DNA of 64,000 nt, from the NCBI RefSeq assembly GCF_014305095.1, contig NZ_JACRUI010000001.1, positions 1,176,744 to 1,240,743 of the forward strand, given 5' to 3'. Shown piece by piece: positions 1 through 8,516 of this stretch (its first letter is position 1; the number at the start of each line of letters is the position of its first letter). The position numbers and the translations under genes were made by a program. This stretch comes from Flavobacterium kayseriense (GTDB lineage: Bacteria > Bacteroidota > Bacteroidia > Flavobacteriales > Flavobacteriaceae). A model generated the notes under the pieces. That model ran no database searches. It saw only the letters and a program-made list of their open reading frames with translations, and was not told the DNA's origin.

Positions 1-1727
1 TGTACTCCTTTTTGCATTTGCATTCTTTTTACTTTTTGCAATAAAAGATAGTTTTCTTGACCTATTTCCTCTCTAATAAAGTTTTCTTTAGACTGAGCAA
101 AAGGGAAATTTGCAAGTAGGTCGTTAAAATCTTTATTGTATTCTGGATAATTTTGAGTTGTGTATTTTTTTGTTTTTCCTAATAGTGCCGCTTCTTTTAT
201 TGCCGCATCAAGACCTCCAATTTTGTCTACAAGACCAATTTTTAATGCCTCAGATCCTGCCCAAACTCTTCCTTGTCCTATTGCATCTACTTGAGCAAAA
301 GTCATCTTTCTACCTTGTGCAACTCGCGTTACAAAGGTTTTGTAAATTTCTTCAACACCTTCAAGCGTAACCGCCTTTAATTTATCATTCAAGGGAACAA
401 ACGGGCTGTAGGGTGCAGCATTTTCATGGGTGTTCACTTGCTCTACACTGATTCCTATTTTAGTAGTAAGTTGACTGAAATTAGGTAAAATACCAAATAC
501 ACCAATGGAACCTGTTATGGTATTGTTTTCGGCAAAAATTTTATTTGCATTACAGGCGATGTAGTATCCACCAGAAGCAGCATAATTTCCCATTGAGACC
601 ACTACTGGCTTCACTTTTTTAGTAAGCTCTATCTCTCTCCATATTAAGTCTGAAGTCAAAGCGCTTCCTCCTGGACTATCAACACGAAGTACAATCGCTT
701 TTATATCTTTGTTTTTTCGAGCGTCTTGCAAAGAGCGTCTCATTGATCCTTCTCCAATTGTATTCACATCGCCTTCGCCACCTTGGATTTCTCCTTGAGC
801 ATAAATAATTGCTATTTGGTCCTTGGCATCACTGATTTTTGAGGTTGACTTGTTATTCTTAGTATAATCTGCAATAGTAACAGAATTATAGTCGTCATCC
901 TTTTTAACCCCTAGTTCTTTTCGAATGTCGTCATGATAAACGTCTTCATAAGCAATAATATCTACTAGTTTTTGCTCTTTTGCCATTTCAGGTGTTCGAG
1001 CTAGTAAGTCATTTGCTATTTCATTTAATTTTGCAACTGAGAGATTTCTGCTTTTAGCAATATCAATTATTACTTGATTCCAAACAGAGTTTAGTAAAGC
1101 GGTTACTTGCTCTCTATTAGCCTCGCTCATTTCATTTTCAAGAAAAGGCTCAACTGCACTTTTGTATTTACCATGACGAATAACTTCCATCTTAACACCT
1201 GTTTTTTCTTGTAGGTCTTTGTAAAACATGATTTCTGATGATAGTCCTTTAAAATCCATTTCGCCCACGGGGTTAATATAAATTTTATCGGCAACCGAGT
1301 TCAAGTAATATTCTTTTTGAGAGTAAGCATTGGAATAAGCCATAATAAACTTACCTGATTTTTTAAAACCTTCTAAAGCATCTCTCAACGCTTTACTTTG
1401 TGCCATTCCTAGCTGGGAATTGCCATTTAAGATTGAAATACCCTCAATGTCATCATCTGTTTTGGCATCTTCAATAGCACTTATTACATCCATAAGTCCA
1501 ATATTTTTACCGTCTGAAAAAATAGTAACCCAAGGATCCTTATACTTTCCAGCATAATCATACTGGATGTCTTCTAAGTTTAATTCAATAACCGAATTGT
1601 TTTTGACCACTATTTTATCAGAATCGCCACCAAATACAGCTCCTATAAATAGGATTCCGAAAAAGAAGATCATGAAAAACACAAACAGGCCGATAATAGT
1701 TGCTAGTACATTCCCTAAAAACTTCAT
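1..1727 (-). CDS. sppA: Signal peptide peptidase SppA, 67-kDa type (3' end cut by window edge)
   Basis: Membrane-bound serine protease that degrades cleaved signal peptides. I read 575 complete codons from ATG 1727 with no stop before the window edge; long-form SppA is near 590-620 residues, so only a short C-terminal piece is missing. An N-terminal membrane anchor covers about residues 5-30. Both halves of the duplicated S49 fold are present: KYKSAVEPF carries the catalytic lysine (about K189) and AASGGYY the catalytic serine (about S385), matching the Lys/Ser dyad of Escherichia coli SppA. SPGGS precedes the serine motif. A promoter -7 element (TATTTTTG) lies about 90 bases upstream. It is divergent from folK. 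Identification is firm; only the 3' end is unseen. Confidence 0.95.
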   Translation of the reverse strand, partial: MKFLGNVLATIIGLFVFFMIFFFGILFIGAVFGGDSDKIVVKNNSVIELNLEDIQYDYAGKYKDPWVTIFSDGKNIGLMDVISAIEDAKTDDDIEGISILNGNSQLGMAQSKALRDALEGFKKSGKFIMAYSNAYSQKEYYLNSVADKIYINPVGEMDFKGLSSEIMFYKDLQEKTGVKMEVIRHGKYKSAVEPFLENEMSEANREQVTALLNSVWNQVIIDIAKSRNLSVAKLNEIANDLLARTPEMAKEQKLVDIIAYEDVYHDDIRKELGVKKDDDYNSVTIADYTKNNKSTSKISDAKDQIAIIYAQGEIQGGEGDVNTIGEGSMRRSLQDARKNKDIKAIVLRVDSPGGSALTSDLIWREIELTKKVKPVVVSMGNYAASGGYYIACNANKIFAENNTITGSIGVFGILPNFSQLTTKIGISVEQVNTHENAAPYSPFVPLNDKLKAVTLEGVEEIYKTFVTRVAQGRKMTFAQVDAIGQGRVWAGSEALKIGLVDKIGGLDAAIKEAALLGKTKKYTTQNYPEYNKDFNDLLANFPFAQSKENFIREEIGQENYLLLQKVKRMQMQKGV

Positions 1728-1813
1728 AATTTTATTTTTTTTATAAGTAGTAGAAAACAGTTTATTGTTACAATGTGAGTTGGTTTTTTAAACTGAATCA
1801 AGTCATACTTTGT

Positions 1814-1821
1814 GCAAAAAT
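1814..1821 (-). promoter_or_regulatory. Putative sppA promoter -7 element
   Basis: On the minus strand the octamer is TATTTTTG, an exact match to the Bacteroidota TAnnTTTG element. It sits about 90 bases upstream of the sppA start in the divergent sppA/folK gap. No clear -33 TTG was found at the usual spacing, so this is a motif match only. Confidence 0.45.
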
Positions 1822-1862
1822 AGTGCTAATTATAAAATTGTTTTAGTTAATTTGTGCTTAAT

Positions 1863-2996
1863 ATGAAATCACAACATCAGGTCGTTTTATCGATAGGTAG
1901 CAATCAAGGTAATAAACTTGAAAATATCGAAGCGTGTATTGCATTAATACATAAAGAAGTAGGTACTGTTATACAAGTGTCAAAAATATACGAAACTCCT
2001 TCTTGGGGTTTTGAAAGTGATGCATTTTATAATTGTGCTTTAGTACTACATACCTTTCATACCGCTCAAAAAGTACTGAATTTAGTGTTAAAAGTAGAGA
2101 AAAAACTAGGGAGAACTAGAAAGAAAGGTAGTGGTTATCAATCCCGAATTATTGATGTTGATGTTATTGCTTTTGATGAGGATGTTATTGCTTCTGATAA
2201 ATTAAATGTGCCACACCCTTTAATGCAAAACAGAAAATTTGTTTTACTGCCTTTTCGTGATTTGGGTTTAAATTGGAAGCATCCAAGTTTGCATAAAACA
2301 GTGTCCGAATTATTAGAAATTACTCCTGATGAAAGTGTGTGTAAAGTAGTAAGTGAGTCTGCTAATCCGCTACATGATATTTCATTTGATCAATTTAATT
2401 ATGTAGCATTTGAAGGAAATATTGGAGCCGGTAAAACTACTTTAGTTACAAAAATAGCTGAGGATTTTAATGCAAAAACAGTATTGGAACGTTTTGCAGA
2501 TAACCCTTTTTTACCCAAATTTTATAAAGACCAAAATCGCTACGCTTTTCCTTTAGAAATGTCTTTCCTAGCTGATCGCTACCAGCAATTGTCCGATGAT
2601 TTGGCGCAATTTGATCTGTTTAAAGACTTTTTAGTAGCCGATTACCATATTTTTAAATCCCTTATCTTCGCTAAAATCACTTTGGCAGAAGATGAATATC
2701 GCTTGTACCGAAATTTATTTGACATCATTTACCGTGAAATGCCTAAGCCCGATTTGTATGTTTACCTCTATCAAAATTCAGAGCGATTGTTGCAAAATAT
2801 TAAAAAGAGAGGTCGCAGTTACGAGCAGGAAATTTCAGCAAGTTACCTAGATAAAATTAATAGCGGTTATCTAGACTACATCAAATCGCAATCCGATTTA
2901 AATGTATTGATTATTGATGTCTCTGATAAAGATTTTGTGAAAAATCAAGAAGATTATTTGTTTATAGTAGACGAGATTAAAAAGAAGATGAACTAA
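1863..2996 (+). CDS. folK: Bifunctional HPPK (FolK) / deoxynucleoside kinase fusion
   Basis: Two enzymes in one chain of about 377 residues. Residues 1 to about 160 are 6-hydroxymethyl-7,8-dihydropterin pyrophosphokinase of folate synthesis: LSIGSNQGNK at the start, SRIIDVDVI for magnesium and ATP, and PHPLMQNRKFVLLP. From about residue 178 a deoxynucleoside kinase domain begins with the P-loop FEGNIGAGKTT, followed by LERFADNPFLPKFY and the arginine-rich lid KKRGRSYEQEI. Such fusions are known in Bacteroidota. An in-frame GTG at 1854 could start three codons earlier, but it overlaps a promoter-like TTAATTTG, so I prefer ATG 1863, which would make the message nearly leaderless. The kinase substrate (dGuo, dAdo or dCyd) cannot be told from sequence. 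Confidence 0.92.
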   Translation: MKSQHQVVLSIGSNQGNKLENIEACIALIHKEVGTVIQVSKIYETPSWGFESDAFYNCALVLHTFHTAQKVLNLVLKVEKKLGRTRKKGSGYQSRIIDVDVIAFDEDVIASDKLNVPHPLMQNRKFVLLPFRDLGLNWKHPSLHKTVSELLEITPDESVCKVVSESANPLHDISFDQFNYVAFEGNIGAGKTTLVTKIAEDFNAKTVLERFADNPFLPKFYKDQNRYAFPLEMSFLADRYQQLSDDLAQFDLFKDFLVADYHIFKSLIFAKITLAEDEYRLYRNLFDIIYREMPKPDLYVYLYQNSERLLQNIKKRGRSYEQEISASYLDKINSGYLDYIKSQSDLNVLIIDVSDKDFVKNQEDYLFIVDEIKKKMN

Positions 2997-3097
2997 GCCA
3001 AACTTCTTTACATCTTCAAGACATCGTAAAACCATGTTTTGTTGATCTGCTAAGAATATATTGTGCCACTAAAACGCAAGTAATTTCTAAAAATGGA

Positions 3098-3634
3098 TTA
3101 CTTTGGCCAATTCATTTTAGAAAACAAATCCCACACGACAATGCCAGCACTCACAGAGATATTCAAAGAATGCTTAGTTCCTAGTTGGGGTATCTCAATA
3201 CAGCCATCGCATAAGGCTACCGCTTCTTGTGCCACACCATGAACTTCATTGCCAAAAACTAAAGCATACTTTTTATCTTGAGTAACTGTAAAATCTTGGA
3301 GAAAAATTGCACTTTCGACTTGTTCAATGGCTAAGGTTGTGACACCTTGATTTTTTAAATTTGTAATTACATCTAGGACACTTTCTTGGTGTTCCCAACT
3401 AACGGTTTCTGTTGCGCCTAATGCTGTTTTGTTAATTTCCTTATTAGGAGGAGTAGCAGTAATACCGCACAAATAGATTTTCTCTATTAAAAATGCATCT
3501 GCTGTTCTAAAAACAGAGCCGATATTGTGTAAGCTTCTAACGTCATCTAATATAAGGATAAGTGGCGTTTTTTCAGAAGTTTTGAAATCTTCAACAGTCT
3601 TGCGTTCTAATTCGTTGTTTTCTAGTTTTCTCAT
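3098..3634 (-). CDS. TrmH/SpoU-family RNA 2'-O-methyltransferase
   Basis: A SPOUT-fold RNA ribose methyltransferase of about 178 residues. Family motifs are in order: DDVRSLHNIGSVFRTADAF (motif 1, with the catalytic-type N and R), ALVFGNEVHGV (motif 2) and LGTKHSLNISVSAGIVVWD (motif 3, part of the SAM-binding knot). The frame stays open to 3697, but that upstream part runs through the terminator hairpin of the DUF1573 gene, so I place the start at ATG 3634. There is no N-terminal substrate-binding extension, as in short TrmH or TrmL-like proteins. Whether it modifies tRNA or rRNA is not visible. It follows the DUF1573 gene but is separated from it by a terminator. Confidence 0.88.
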   Translation of the reverse strand: MRKLENNELERKTVEDFKTSEKTPLILILDDVRSLHNIGSVFRTADAFLIEKIYLCGITATPPNKEINKTALGATETVSWEHQESVLDVITNLKNQGVTTLAIEQVESAIFLQDFTVTQDKKYALVFGNEVHGVAQEAVALCDGCIEIPQLGTKHSLNISVSAGIVVWDLFSKMNWPK

Positions 3635-3660
3635 TCTAAAAGAGATATTGTTTTTAAATA

Positions 3661-3694
3661 AAAAAAGCTCCCGCCTTGACTGGCGGGAGCTTTT
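3661..3694 (-). terminator. Rho-independent terminator of the DUF1573 gene
   Basis: A perfect 13-bp stem (GCTCCCGCC paired with GGCGGGAGC, extended by A:T pairs) with a 6-base loop, followed on the minus strand by a T run. It lies 22 bases after the stop at 3716. Confidence 0.88.
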
Positions 3695-3715
3695 CAATAT
3701 GAATTAAGTTTCAAT

Positions 3716-4159
3716 TTAGCTTTTTGCACCGTTGTCATCTAAAACTACTCCTTTTATAGTAAGTACTTTAGTTGCTTGGCCTTCAGCGTTAGAAGTTACA
3801 GTAACTGTTTTTGTAAAAGCACCTACTCTATCTGTAGCATATTGAACACCAATTATTCCTTTTCCACCTGGTGCAATTGGTTCTTTTGGTGATGTTGGTA
3901 CAGTACAACCACATGAACCTTGAGTATTGGTGATGATTAAAGGTTTTGTTCCGTTATTTGTGAAAACAAATTCGCGTTTACCGTTAGAGTTGTGCGCTAT
4001 ATTTCCGTAATCGATTGTTTCAGTCACGAAGACGATCCCAGCTCCATTAACTTTTGCAGTTTTTGCAGCAGTAGCTTTTACTTTTTTAGAAGTGTCTTGT
4101 GCGTTAGAAGAATTGATTCCAAAAACGGTAACTAGGGCAAGTAAAATTATTTTTTTCAT
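3716..4159 (-). CDS. DUF1573 domain secreted protein
   Basis: 147 residues with a signal peptide (MKKIILLALVTVFGINSSNAQ). After a short lysine/alanine linker a single DUF1573 domain (ASPM/SPD-2/Hydin-like Ig fold) spans about residues 43-140: TIDYGNIAHNSNGKREFVFTN, then GSCGCTVPT with a conserved cysteine pair, then APGGKGIIGVQY. The family is abundant in Bacteroidota and its biochemical role is not established. It is monocistronic: a promoter-like TAATTTTG lies just upstream and a strong terminator follows. Confidence 0.9.
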   Translation of the reverse strand: MKKIILLALVTVFGINSSNAQDTSKKVKATAAKTAKVNGAGIVFVTETIDYGNIAHNSNGKREFVFTNNGTKPLIITNTQGSCGCTVPTSPKEPIAPGGKGIIGVQYATDRVGAFTKTVTVTSNAEGQATKVLTIKGVVLDDNGAKS

Positions 4160-4186
4160 TTTATTACAACTTTTTAATTAATAGTA

Positions 4187-4194
4187 CAAAATTA
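4187..4194 (-). promoter_or_regulatory. Putative promoter -7 element of the DUF1573 gene
   Basis: Minus-strand TAATTTTG fits TAnnTTTG. A TTG lies about 15 bases further upstream, slightly closer than the usual 17-23. The predicted leader is about 20 bases. Confidence 0.5.
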
Positions 4195-4322
4195 AAGAAA
4201 AAATCATGCCAACGACTTAAATTTTACTTAAAAATGCTTTTAATTTTTGATTTTCTAATTATTCGCTGTAAAATATTTAAATTCGCTGATCCATTTTCTC
4301 ATTAATTTAATACAAAAATAAG

Positions 4323-6929
4323 TTGGCATCTAAAGATAAAGCGGTTAAGGAAACACCATTAATGAAGCAATACAATGATATCAAAAGGAAGTATCCAGAT
4401 GCTTGTTTGTTGTTTCGTGTTGGGGATTTTTATGAAACATTTGGTGAAGATGCTGTTCGAGCTTCAAAAATATTAGGAATTACTTTAACAAAGCGTGGTG
4501 CAGGTTCTGAAACGGAGACAGCCCTTGCCGGTTTTCCGCATCATTCTATCAATACCTACTTGCCTAAATTAGTTAAGGCAGGACTACGTGTCGCAATTTG
4601 TGATCAGCTGGAAGATCCTAAAATGACTAAGACTATCGTGAAACGTGGTGTTACAGAGTTAGTGACTCCCGGAGTTTCGATGAATGATGAGGTGCTGCAG
4701 TCTAAGACCAATAATTTTCTAGCCTCAGTTTATTTTTCGAACAAGAATATAGGTATTTCTTTCTTAGATGTTTCGACTGGTGAATTTTTAACAGCGCAAG
4801 GATCAGCTGAGTATATTGATAAATTGTTGCAGAATTTTAATCCGTCTGAGGTTTTAATTCAAAAGAACAATAAAAATACTTTCCGCGAAACTTTTGGTGA
4901 AGACTTCCATTGCTTTTATCTAGAAGATTGGATTTACAAAGAAGATTATGCTTTTGAAACACTTACAAAACATTTTCAAACCGTCTCTTTAAAAGGTTTT
5001 GGAATTGAAGAGCTAAAAGAGGGGATCATTGCCTCTGGAGCAATATTATATTATTTATCCGAAACGCAACATAACAAAGTCCAACACATAACAGCGATCC
5101 AGCGCATTGCAGAAGATGCTTATGTATGGATGGATCGTTTTACAATTCGTAATCTCGAATTGTACCACAGTTACAATCCCAATGCAGTTACTTTACTTGA
5201 TGTAATTGATAAGACGCTTTCGCCAATGGGCGGTCGTTTATTAAAACGATGGTTAGCGCTTCCTTTAAAAGAAGCTACTAAAATTAGAAATCGCCATCAA
5301 GTAGTCGCATATCTACAAGAAAATCAAGAGGTTTTACACAAGATGCAGAACCAAATCAAACAAATATCCGATTTAGAGCGACTTATCTCAAAAATTGCAG
5401 CCGGTAAAGTTTCGCCGCGAGAAGTCGTTTATCTAAAAGAATCATTGGATGCGATTATACCTATCAAAACATTAGCGCTAGAAAGCAAGCAAGAAGCGGT
5501 TAAAATAATTGGGGATAGTTTGCATAGCTGTGAATTGCTGCGCGAAAAAATTAAATCAACTTTGAATCAAGATGCACCTGTTGCTGTTGCAAAAGGGAAT
5601 GCGATCGCCAAAGGGGTAAGCGCTGAATTAGATGAATTGCGAGCTATCTCTACTTTAGGGAAAGAATTTCTAGAAGGTATCGAGGCGAGAGAGTCGGAGC
5701 GCACCGGAATTACTTCACTAAAGATCTCTTTTAATAATGTCTTTGGATACTATATAGAGGTACGAAATACGCACAAAGACAAAGTTCCCCCAGAGTGGAT
5801 TAGAAAACAGACACTTGTCAATGCTGAAAGATACATTACAGAAGAGTTGAAAGAATACGAGGCGAAAATATTAGGTGCCGAAGAAAAAATTCATAAAATC
5901 GAATCCGAATTATTTGAACAATTAGTGATTTGGATTGCTACCTATATCAAGCCAGTTCAACTCAATGCAAATTTAATAGCGCAACTGGATTGTTTGTGCT
6001 CTTTTACTCAACTAGCCTTAGAAAACAAATACGTTTGTCCTGACATAGATGAATCCTTTGATTTAGAAATAAAAAATGGAAGACATCCTGTTATTGAAAA
6101 GCAACTACCTGTTGGGGTTCCTTACATTGCAAATGATGTTTTTTTAGATAGAGAAACGCAGCAGCTTATTATGATTACTGGACCTAATATGTCTGGTAAG
6201 TCGGCTATTTTGCGTCAAACTGCTTTAATCGTACTTCTGGCACAAATGGGGAGTTTTGTTCCTGCTGAGAGCGTAAGAATGGGAGTTGTAGACAAGATTT
6301 TTACTAGAGTAGGGGCAAGTGATAATATTTCGATGGGAGAATCCACTTTCATGGTCGAAATGAATGAAACAGCATCTATCTTGAATAATATTTCTGACCG
6401 TAGTTTAGTCTTGCTCGATGAAATAGGACGAGGAACGAGTACGTATGATGGTATCTCGATTGCTTGGGCTATTGCCGAGTTTTTGCATGAGCATCCTTCA
6501 AAGCCTAAAACCCTATTTGCTACGCATTATCATGAGTTGAATGAAATGAGTGAACTGCTGCCTAGAATTCAGAATTATAATGTAGCTGTAAAGGAGCTAA
6601 AGGATACTGTTCTCTTTGTTCGAAAACTAGTAAAAGGAGGAAGCGCCCACAGTTTTGGTATTCACGTAGCTAAGATGGCAGGAATGCCTCAAATCGTGAT
6701 TTTAAAAGCACAAAAGCTTTTAAAGAAATTAGAGAAAGATCATTCGAGTGAAGCTTTAAACGGTATTAAATCAGAAAAAGAAGAAATGCAAATGAGTTTC
6801 TTTAATCTTGATGATCCATTGTTAGAAGAGATAAAAGAAGAGATATTGAACTTGGATATTAATACGATCACGCCTATGGAAGCCCTGATGAAATTGAATG
6901 AAATCAAAAGGATGTTGACTAGGAAATAA
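4323..6929 (+). CDS. mutS: DNA mismatch repair protein MutS
   Basis: 868 residues, full length for MutS. The mismatch-reading motif [11 protein letters not shown] carries the Phe-x-Glu pair at about residues 36-38. Connector, core and clamp domains follow, then the ATPase with Walker [10 protein letters not shown] (about residue 619), the Walker B region [17 protein letters not shown] and the helix-turn-helix dimer end. It detects base mismatches and small loops and recruits MutL. The start is TTG at 4323 ([12 protein letters not shown]); the next ATG lies 13 codons in, just before the conserved [11 protein letters not shown] block, so the TTG start is the better fit. It appears monocistronic. 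No hairpin terminator is visible after the stop. Confidence 0.97.
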   Translation: MASKDKAVKETPLMKQYNDIKRKYPDACLLFRVGDFYETFGEDAVRASKILGITLTKRGAGSETETALAGFPHHSINTYLPKLVKAGLRVAICDQLEDPKMTKTIVKRGVTELVTPGVSMNDEVLQSKTNNFLASVYFSNKNIGISFLDVSTGEFLTAQGSAEYIDKLLQNFNPSEVLIQKNNKNTFRETFGEDFHCFYLEDWIYKEDYAFETLTKHFQTVSLKGFGIEELKEGIIASGAILYYLSETQHNKVQHITAIQRIAEDAYVWMDRFTIRNLELYHSYNPNAVTLLDVIDKTLSPMGGRLLKRWLALPLKEATKIRNRHQVVAYLQENQEVLHKMQNQIKQISDLERLISKIAAGKVSPREVVYLKESLDAIIPIKTLALESKQEAVKIIGDSLHSCELLREKIKSTLNQDAPVAVAKGNAIAKGVSAELDELRAISTLGKEFLEGIEARESERTGITSLKISFNNVFGYYIEVRNTHKDKVPPEWIRKQTLVNAERYITEELKEYEAKILGAEEKIHKIESELFEQLVIWIATYIKPVQLNANLIAQLDCLCSFTQLALENKYVCPDIDESFDLEIKNGRHPVIEKQLPVGVPYIANDVFLDRETQQLIMITGPNMSGKSAILRQTALIVLLAQMGSFVPAESVRMGVVDKIFTRVGASDNISMGESTFMVEMNETASILNNISDRSLVLLDEIGRGTSTYDGISIAWAIAEFLHEHPSKPKTLFATHYHELNEMSELLPRIQNYNVAVKELKDTVLFVRKLVKGGSAHSFGIHVAKMAGMPQIVILKAQKLLKKLEKDHSSEALNGIKSEKEEMQMSFFNLDDPLLEEIKEEILNLDINTITPMEALMKLNEIKRMLTRK

Positions 6930-7001
6930 TTTTTTTTTAATTTTTAAAGAATAGGTTATCAAAACGTTAGCTTTTTTATTAAATTTTTTTCCAAAAAAGG
7001 C

Positions 7002-7031
7002 TTGTTTAATTCAAAAAAGGTGCTAAATTTG
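7002..7031 (+). promoter_or_regulatory. Promoter of the tRNA-Gly(GCC)/tRNA-Leu(TAA) pair
   Basis: TTG at 7002-7004 and TAAATTTG at 7024-7031, spaced by 19 bases, match the Bacteroidota TTG-N17-23-TAnnTTTG promoter. The first tRNA begins 50 bases downstream. Confidence 0.7.
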
Positions 7032-7080
7032 CATCCGCAATACAGAACAAGTATCGCGGTTCTTTTTAAAAATTGAAAAT

Positions 7081-7153
7081 GCGAAAATAGCTCAGTTGGT
7101 AGAGCGCGACCTTGCCAAGGTCGAGGTCGCGGGTTCGAGCCCCGTTTTTCGCT
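7081..7153 (+). tRNA. tRNA-Gly (anticodon GCC)
   Basis: 73 bases fold as a complete cloverleaf: acceptor GCGAAAA with TTTTCGC, anticodon stem CGACC/GGTCG around loop TTGCCAA, and T loop TTCGAGC. The anticodon is GCC. CCA is not encoded. It is followed 14 bases later by tRNA-Leu in one transcription unit. Confidence 0.95.
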
Positions 7154-7167
7154 CGACACCACATAAT

Positions 7168-7253
7168 GCTCGGATGGTGAAATTGGTAGACACGCTGGAC
7201 TTAAAATCCAGTGAACAGCAATGTTCGTGCGGGTTCAAGTCCCGCTCTGAGTA
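7168..7253 (+). tRNA. tRNA-Leu (anticodon TAA)
   Basis: 86 bases with a class II variable arm. The acceptor GCTCGGA pairs with TCTGAGT, the anticodon stem CTGGA/TCCAG surrounds loop CTTAAAA, and the T arm is GCGGG/CCCGC. The anticodon TAA reads UUA/UUG. CCA is not encoded. Confidence 0.95.
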
Positions 7254-7258
7254 CAAAG

Positions 7259-7291
7259 AAAGCTTCAAACTATGTTTGAGGCTTTTTTTTT
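7259..7291 (+). terminator. Terminator after the tRNA-Gly/tRNA-Leu unit
   Basis: A 12-bp stem (AAAGCTTCAAAC with GTTTGAGGCTTT, one G:T pair) and a 3-base loop, followed by a long T run. Confidence 0.85.
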
Positions 7292-7424
7292 GGCTTTAAT
7301 CGATCTTAAATTTCACCTTCTAATGGTAATCATTTTGTTGGTGCTGCTTTGATGGTTGAAGTAAGTTCGTATATTCGTCAAGTGATTTAGTGTTTATGTT
7401 AATCTGATTATTTTAAAAAAATAT

Positions 7425-7772
7425 ATGGCTTCTTTTGTTATTAGTAAAAGATTTAGTGGAGATTATAAATTTGAGTTTGCCTCCCGTAAAGGCAAGCCTA
7501 TTTTTACTAGTAACGCATATGAGTTGAGGATGGATTGTGAGTCGGCGGTAGAATATTTGCGTTCAGTACTAGATACTTGTTCTTATGTCAAATTTAAGAC
7601 CAGTAAAGGGAAGTATTTCTTTCGAGTGGTGATCAACGGTCAAGTAGTAGCGGTAAGTCGCAAGTATAGCACGGAACTAATGGTCCAGAAAGGAATAGAT
7701 GAAATTGTGAAGTACGGATCCAAAGCAGAGATTTTAGACTTCTCCAACAATGACTTTGAATTTACGGATTAA
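7425..7772 (+). CDS. YegP-type DUF1508 protein
   Basis: 115 residues made of two DUF1508 repeats: one opens with FVISKRFSGDYKFEFASRKG and ends in SAVEYLRS, the second has VKFKTSKGKYFFRVVINGQ and ends near GIDEIVKYG. The family is small, cytoplasmic and widespread; YegP of E. coli is its best-known member and its function is not established. A bidirectional terminator follows 63 bases downstream. The gene stands alone between the tRNA unit and a convergent lipoprotein gene. Confidence 0.85.
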   Translation: MASFVISKRFSGDYKFEFASRKGKPIFTSNAYELRMDCESAVEYLRSVLDTCSYVKFKTSKGKYFFRVVINGQVVAVSRKYSTELMVQKGIDEIVKYGSKAEILDFSNNDFEFTD

Positions 7773-7834
7773 TATGCAAAATGAACCATTACTTTTACGA
7801 ATTTAAGGTTGATGATGAAAAAAAATATAAGCAC

Positions 7835-7873
7835 AAAAAAAAGCCGCTACAAGAGTAAACGGCTTATTTTTTT
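7835..7873 (-). terminator. Bidirectional terminator between the DUF1508 and lipoprotein genes
   Basis: AAGCCG pairs with CGGCTT around an 13-base loop with a further TAC/GTA pairing. T runs lie on both sides, so it can serve the convergent genes at 7772 and 7888. Confidence 0.75.
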
Positions 7874-7887
7874 GTTTGTGCTTGAAA

Positions 7888-8076
7888 TTACTCAGCAGCA
7901 GGAGCTTCAGTTTCAACAGCAACAGTAGTGTCAACAGCTACAGTATCAACAGCAACAGTATCAACAACTACAGCAGTAGTATCAGTCATTACTTCTTCAG
8001 CAGGAGCTTCAGCTTTTTTACAAGATACTACAGTCAAAACAGCAACAACAGCTAAACTTAAAAATACTTTTTTCAT
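7888..8076 (-). CDS. Small low-complexity lipoprotein
   Basis: 62 residues. A lipoprotein signal ends in the lipobox VVSC (Cys19). The mature part is almost only A, V, D, T and E, with the repeated unit VDTVAVDT, and has no predicted fold. It starts with ATG and has its own terminator. The signal sequence resembles that of the lipoprotein encoded at 12244-12498 (MKKxxLxLAxVAxLTxVSCK), which suggests one family of abundant small envelope lipoproteins. No function can be named; the DNA repeats behind VDTVAVDT could change copy number by slippage. Confidence 0.75.
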   Translation of the reverse strand: MKKVFLSLAVVAVLTVVSCKKAEAPAEEVMTDTTAVVVDTVAVDTVAVDTTVAVETEAPAAE

Positions 8077-8516
8077 CTTAATTTAATATAAAAGGTTAAT
8101 TATTAATTCGGAGCAAAGATATAAATTTTTTGATATGTAGAATATATTTTTATTTTTTTTTTAAAAATATTATTCAACCCTCATTCTAGAGGTTGTTTTA
8201 TTGCTAAATAACTGTATTATAGAGCGTTACGTTGTTTCTTCATCATTGTTCCAGATAGTTTTGCAGCTTTTACTTCAAAAAACTCAATTATTTATACCTA
8301 AATTCGGCATATTATATCCAATTGTTTGATTGTTAATAATTTATATTACCCATTAAAATAGGTTTCTGAAAAACATATTTCTAAAATATCAAGCTTTTTT
8401 TTTGTAGAAAGTACAAGTCTTTCTGAGTTCAATATGTTTTAGTTGGTGTTTTCTACTTAAATTGTAAAAATCAGAAGTTTTTTCTGATAAAGAAAGAAAA
8501 GTATGGGGTATTTGCT
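8077..8516. other. 440-base intergenic region
   Basis: AT-rich spacer between waaA (ending at 8517) and the small lipoprotein gene (starting at 8076). Apart from a weak hairpin at 8465-8487 I see no gene, tRNA or recognisable RNA. Most of it is presumably the lipoprotein's upstream region. Confidence 0.5.
8465..8487 (-). terminator. Possible weak terminator of waaA
   Basis: TCAGAA pairs with TTCTGA around a 5-base loop, with a minus-strand T run after it. The stem is only 6 bp, 30 bases beyond the waaA stop. Confidence 0.4.

Noticed and set aside
3635..3697. N-terminal extension of the TrmH-family gene to 3697
   Set aside because: This stretch runs through the terminator hairpin of the DUF1573 gene and its translated residues are not part of the family.
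6959..7299. Reading frames crossing the tRNA-Gly and tRNA-Leu genes
   Set aside because: They cover complete tRNA cloverleaves and are read-through artefacts.
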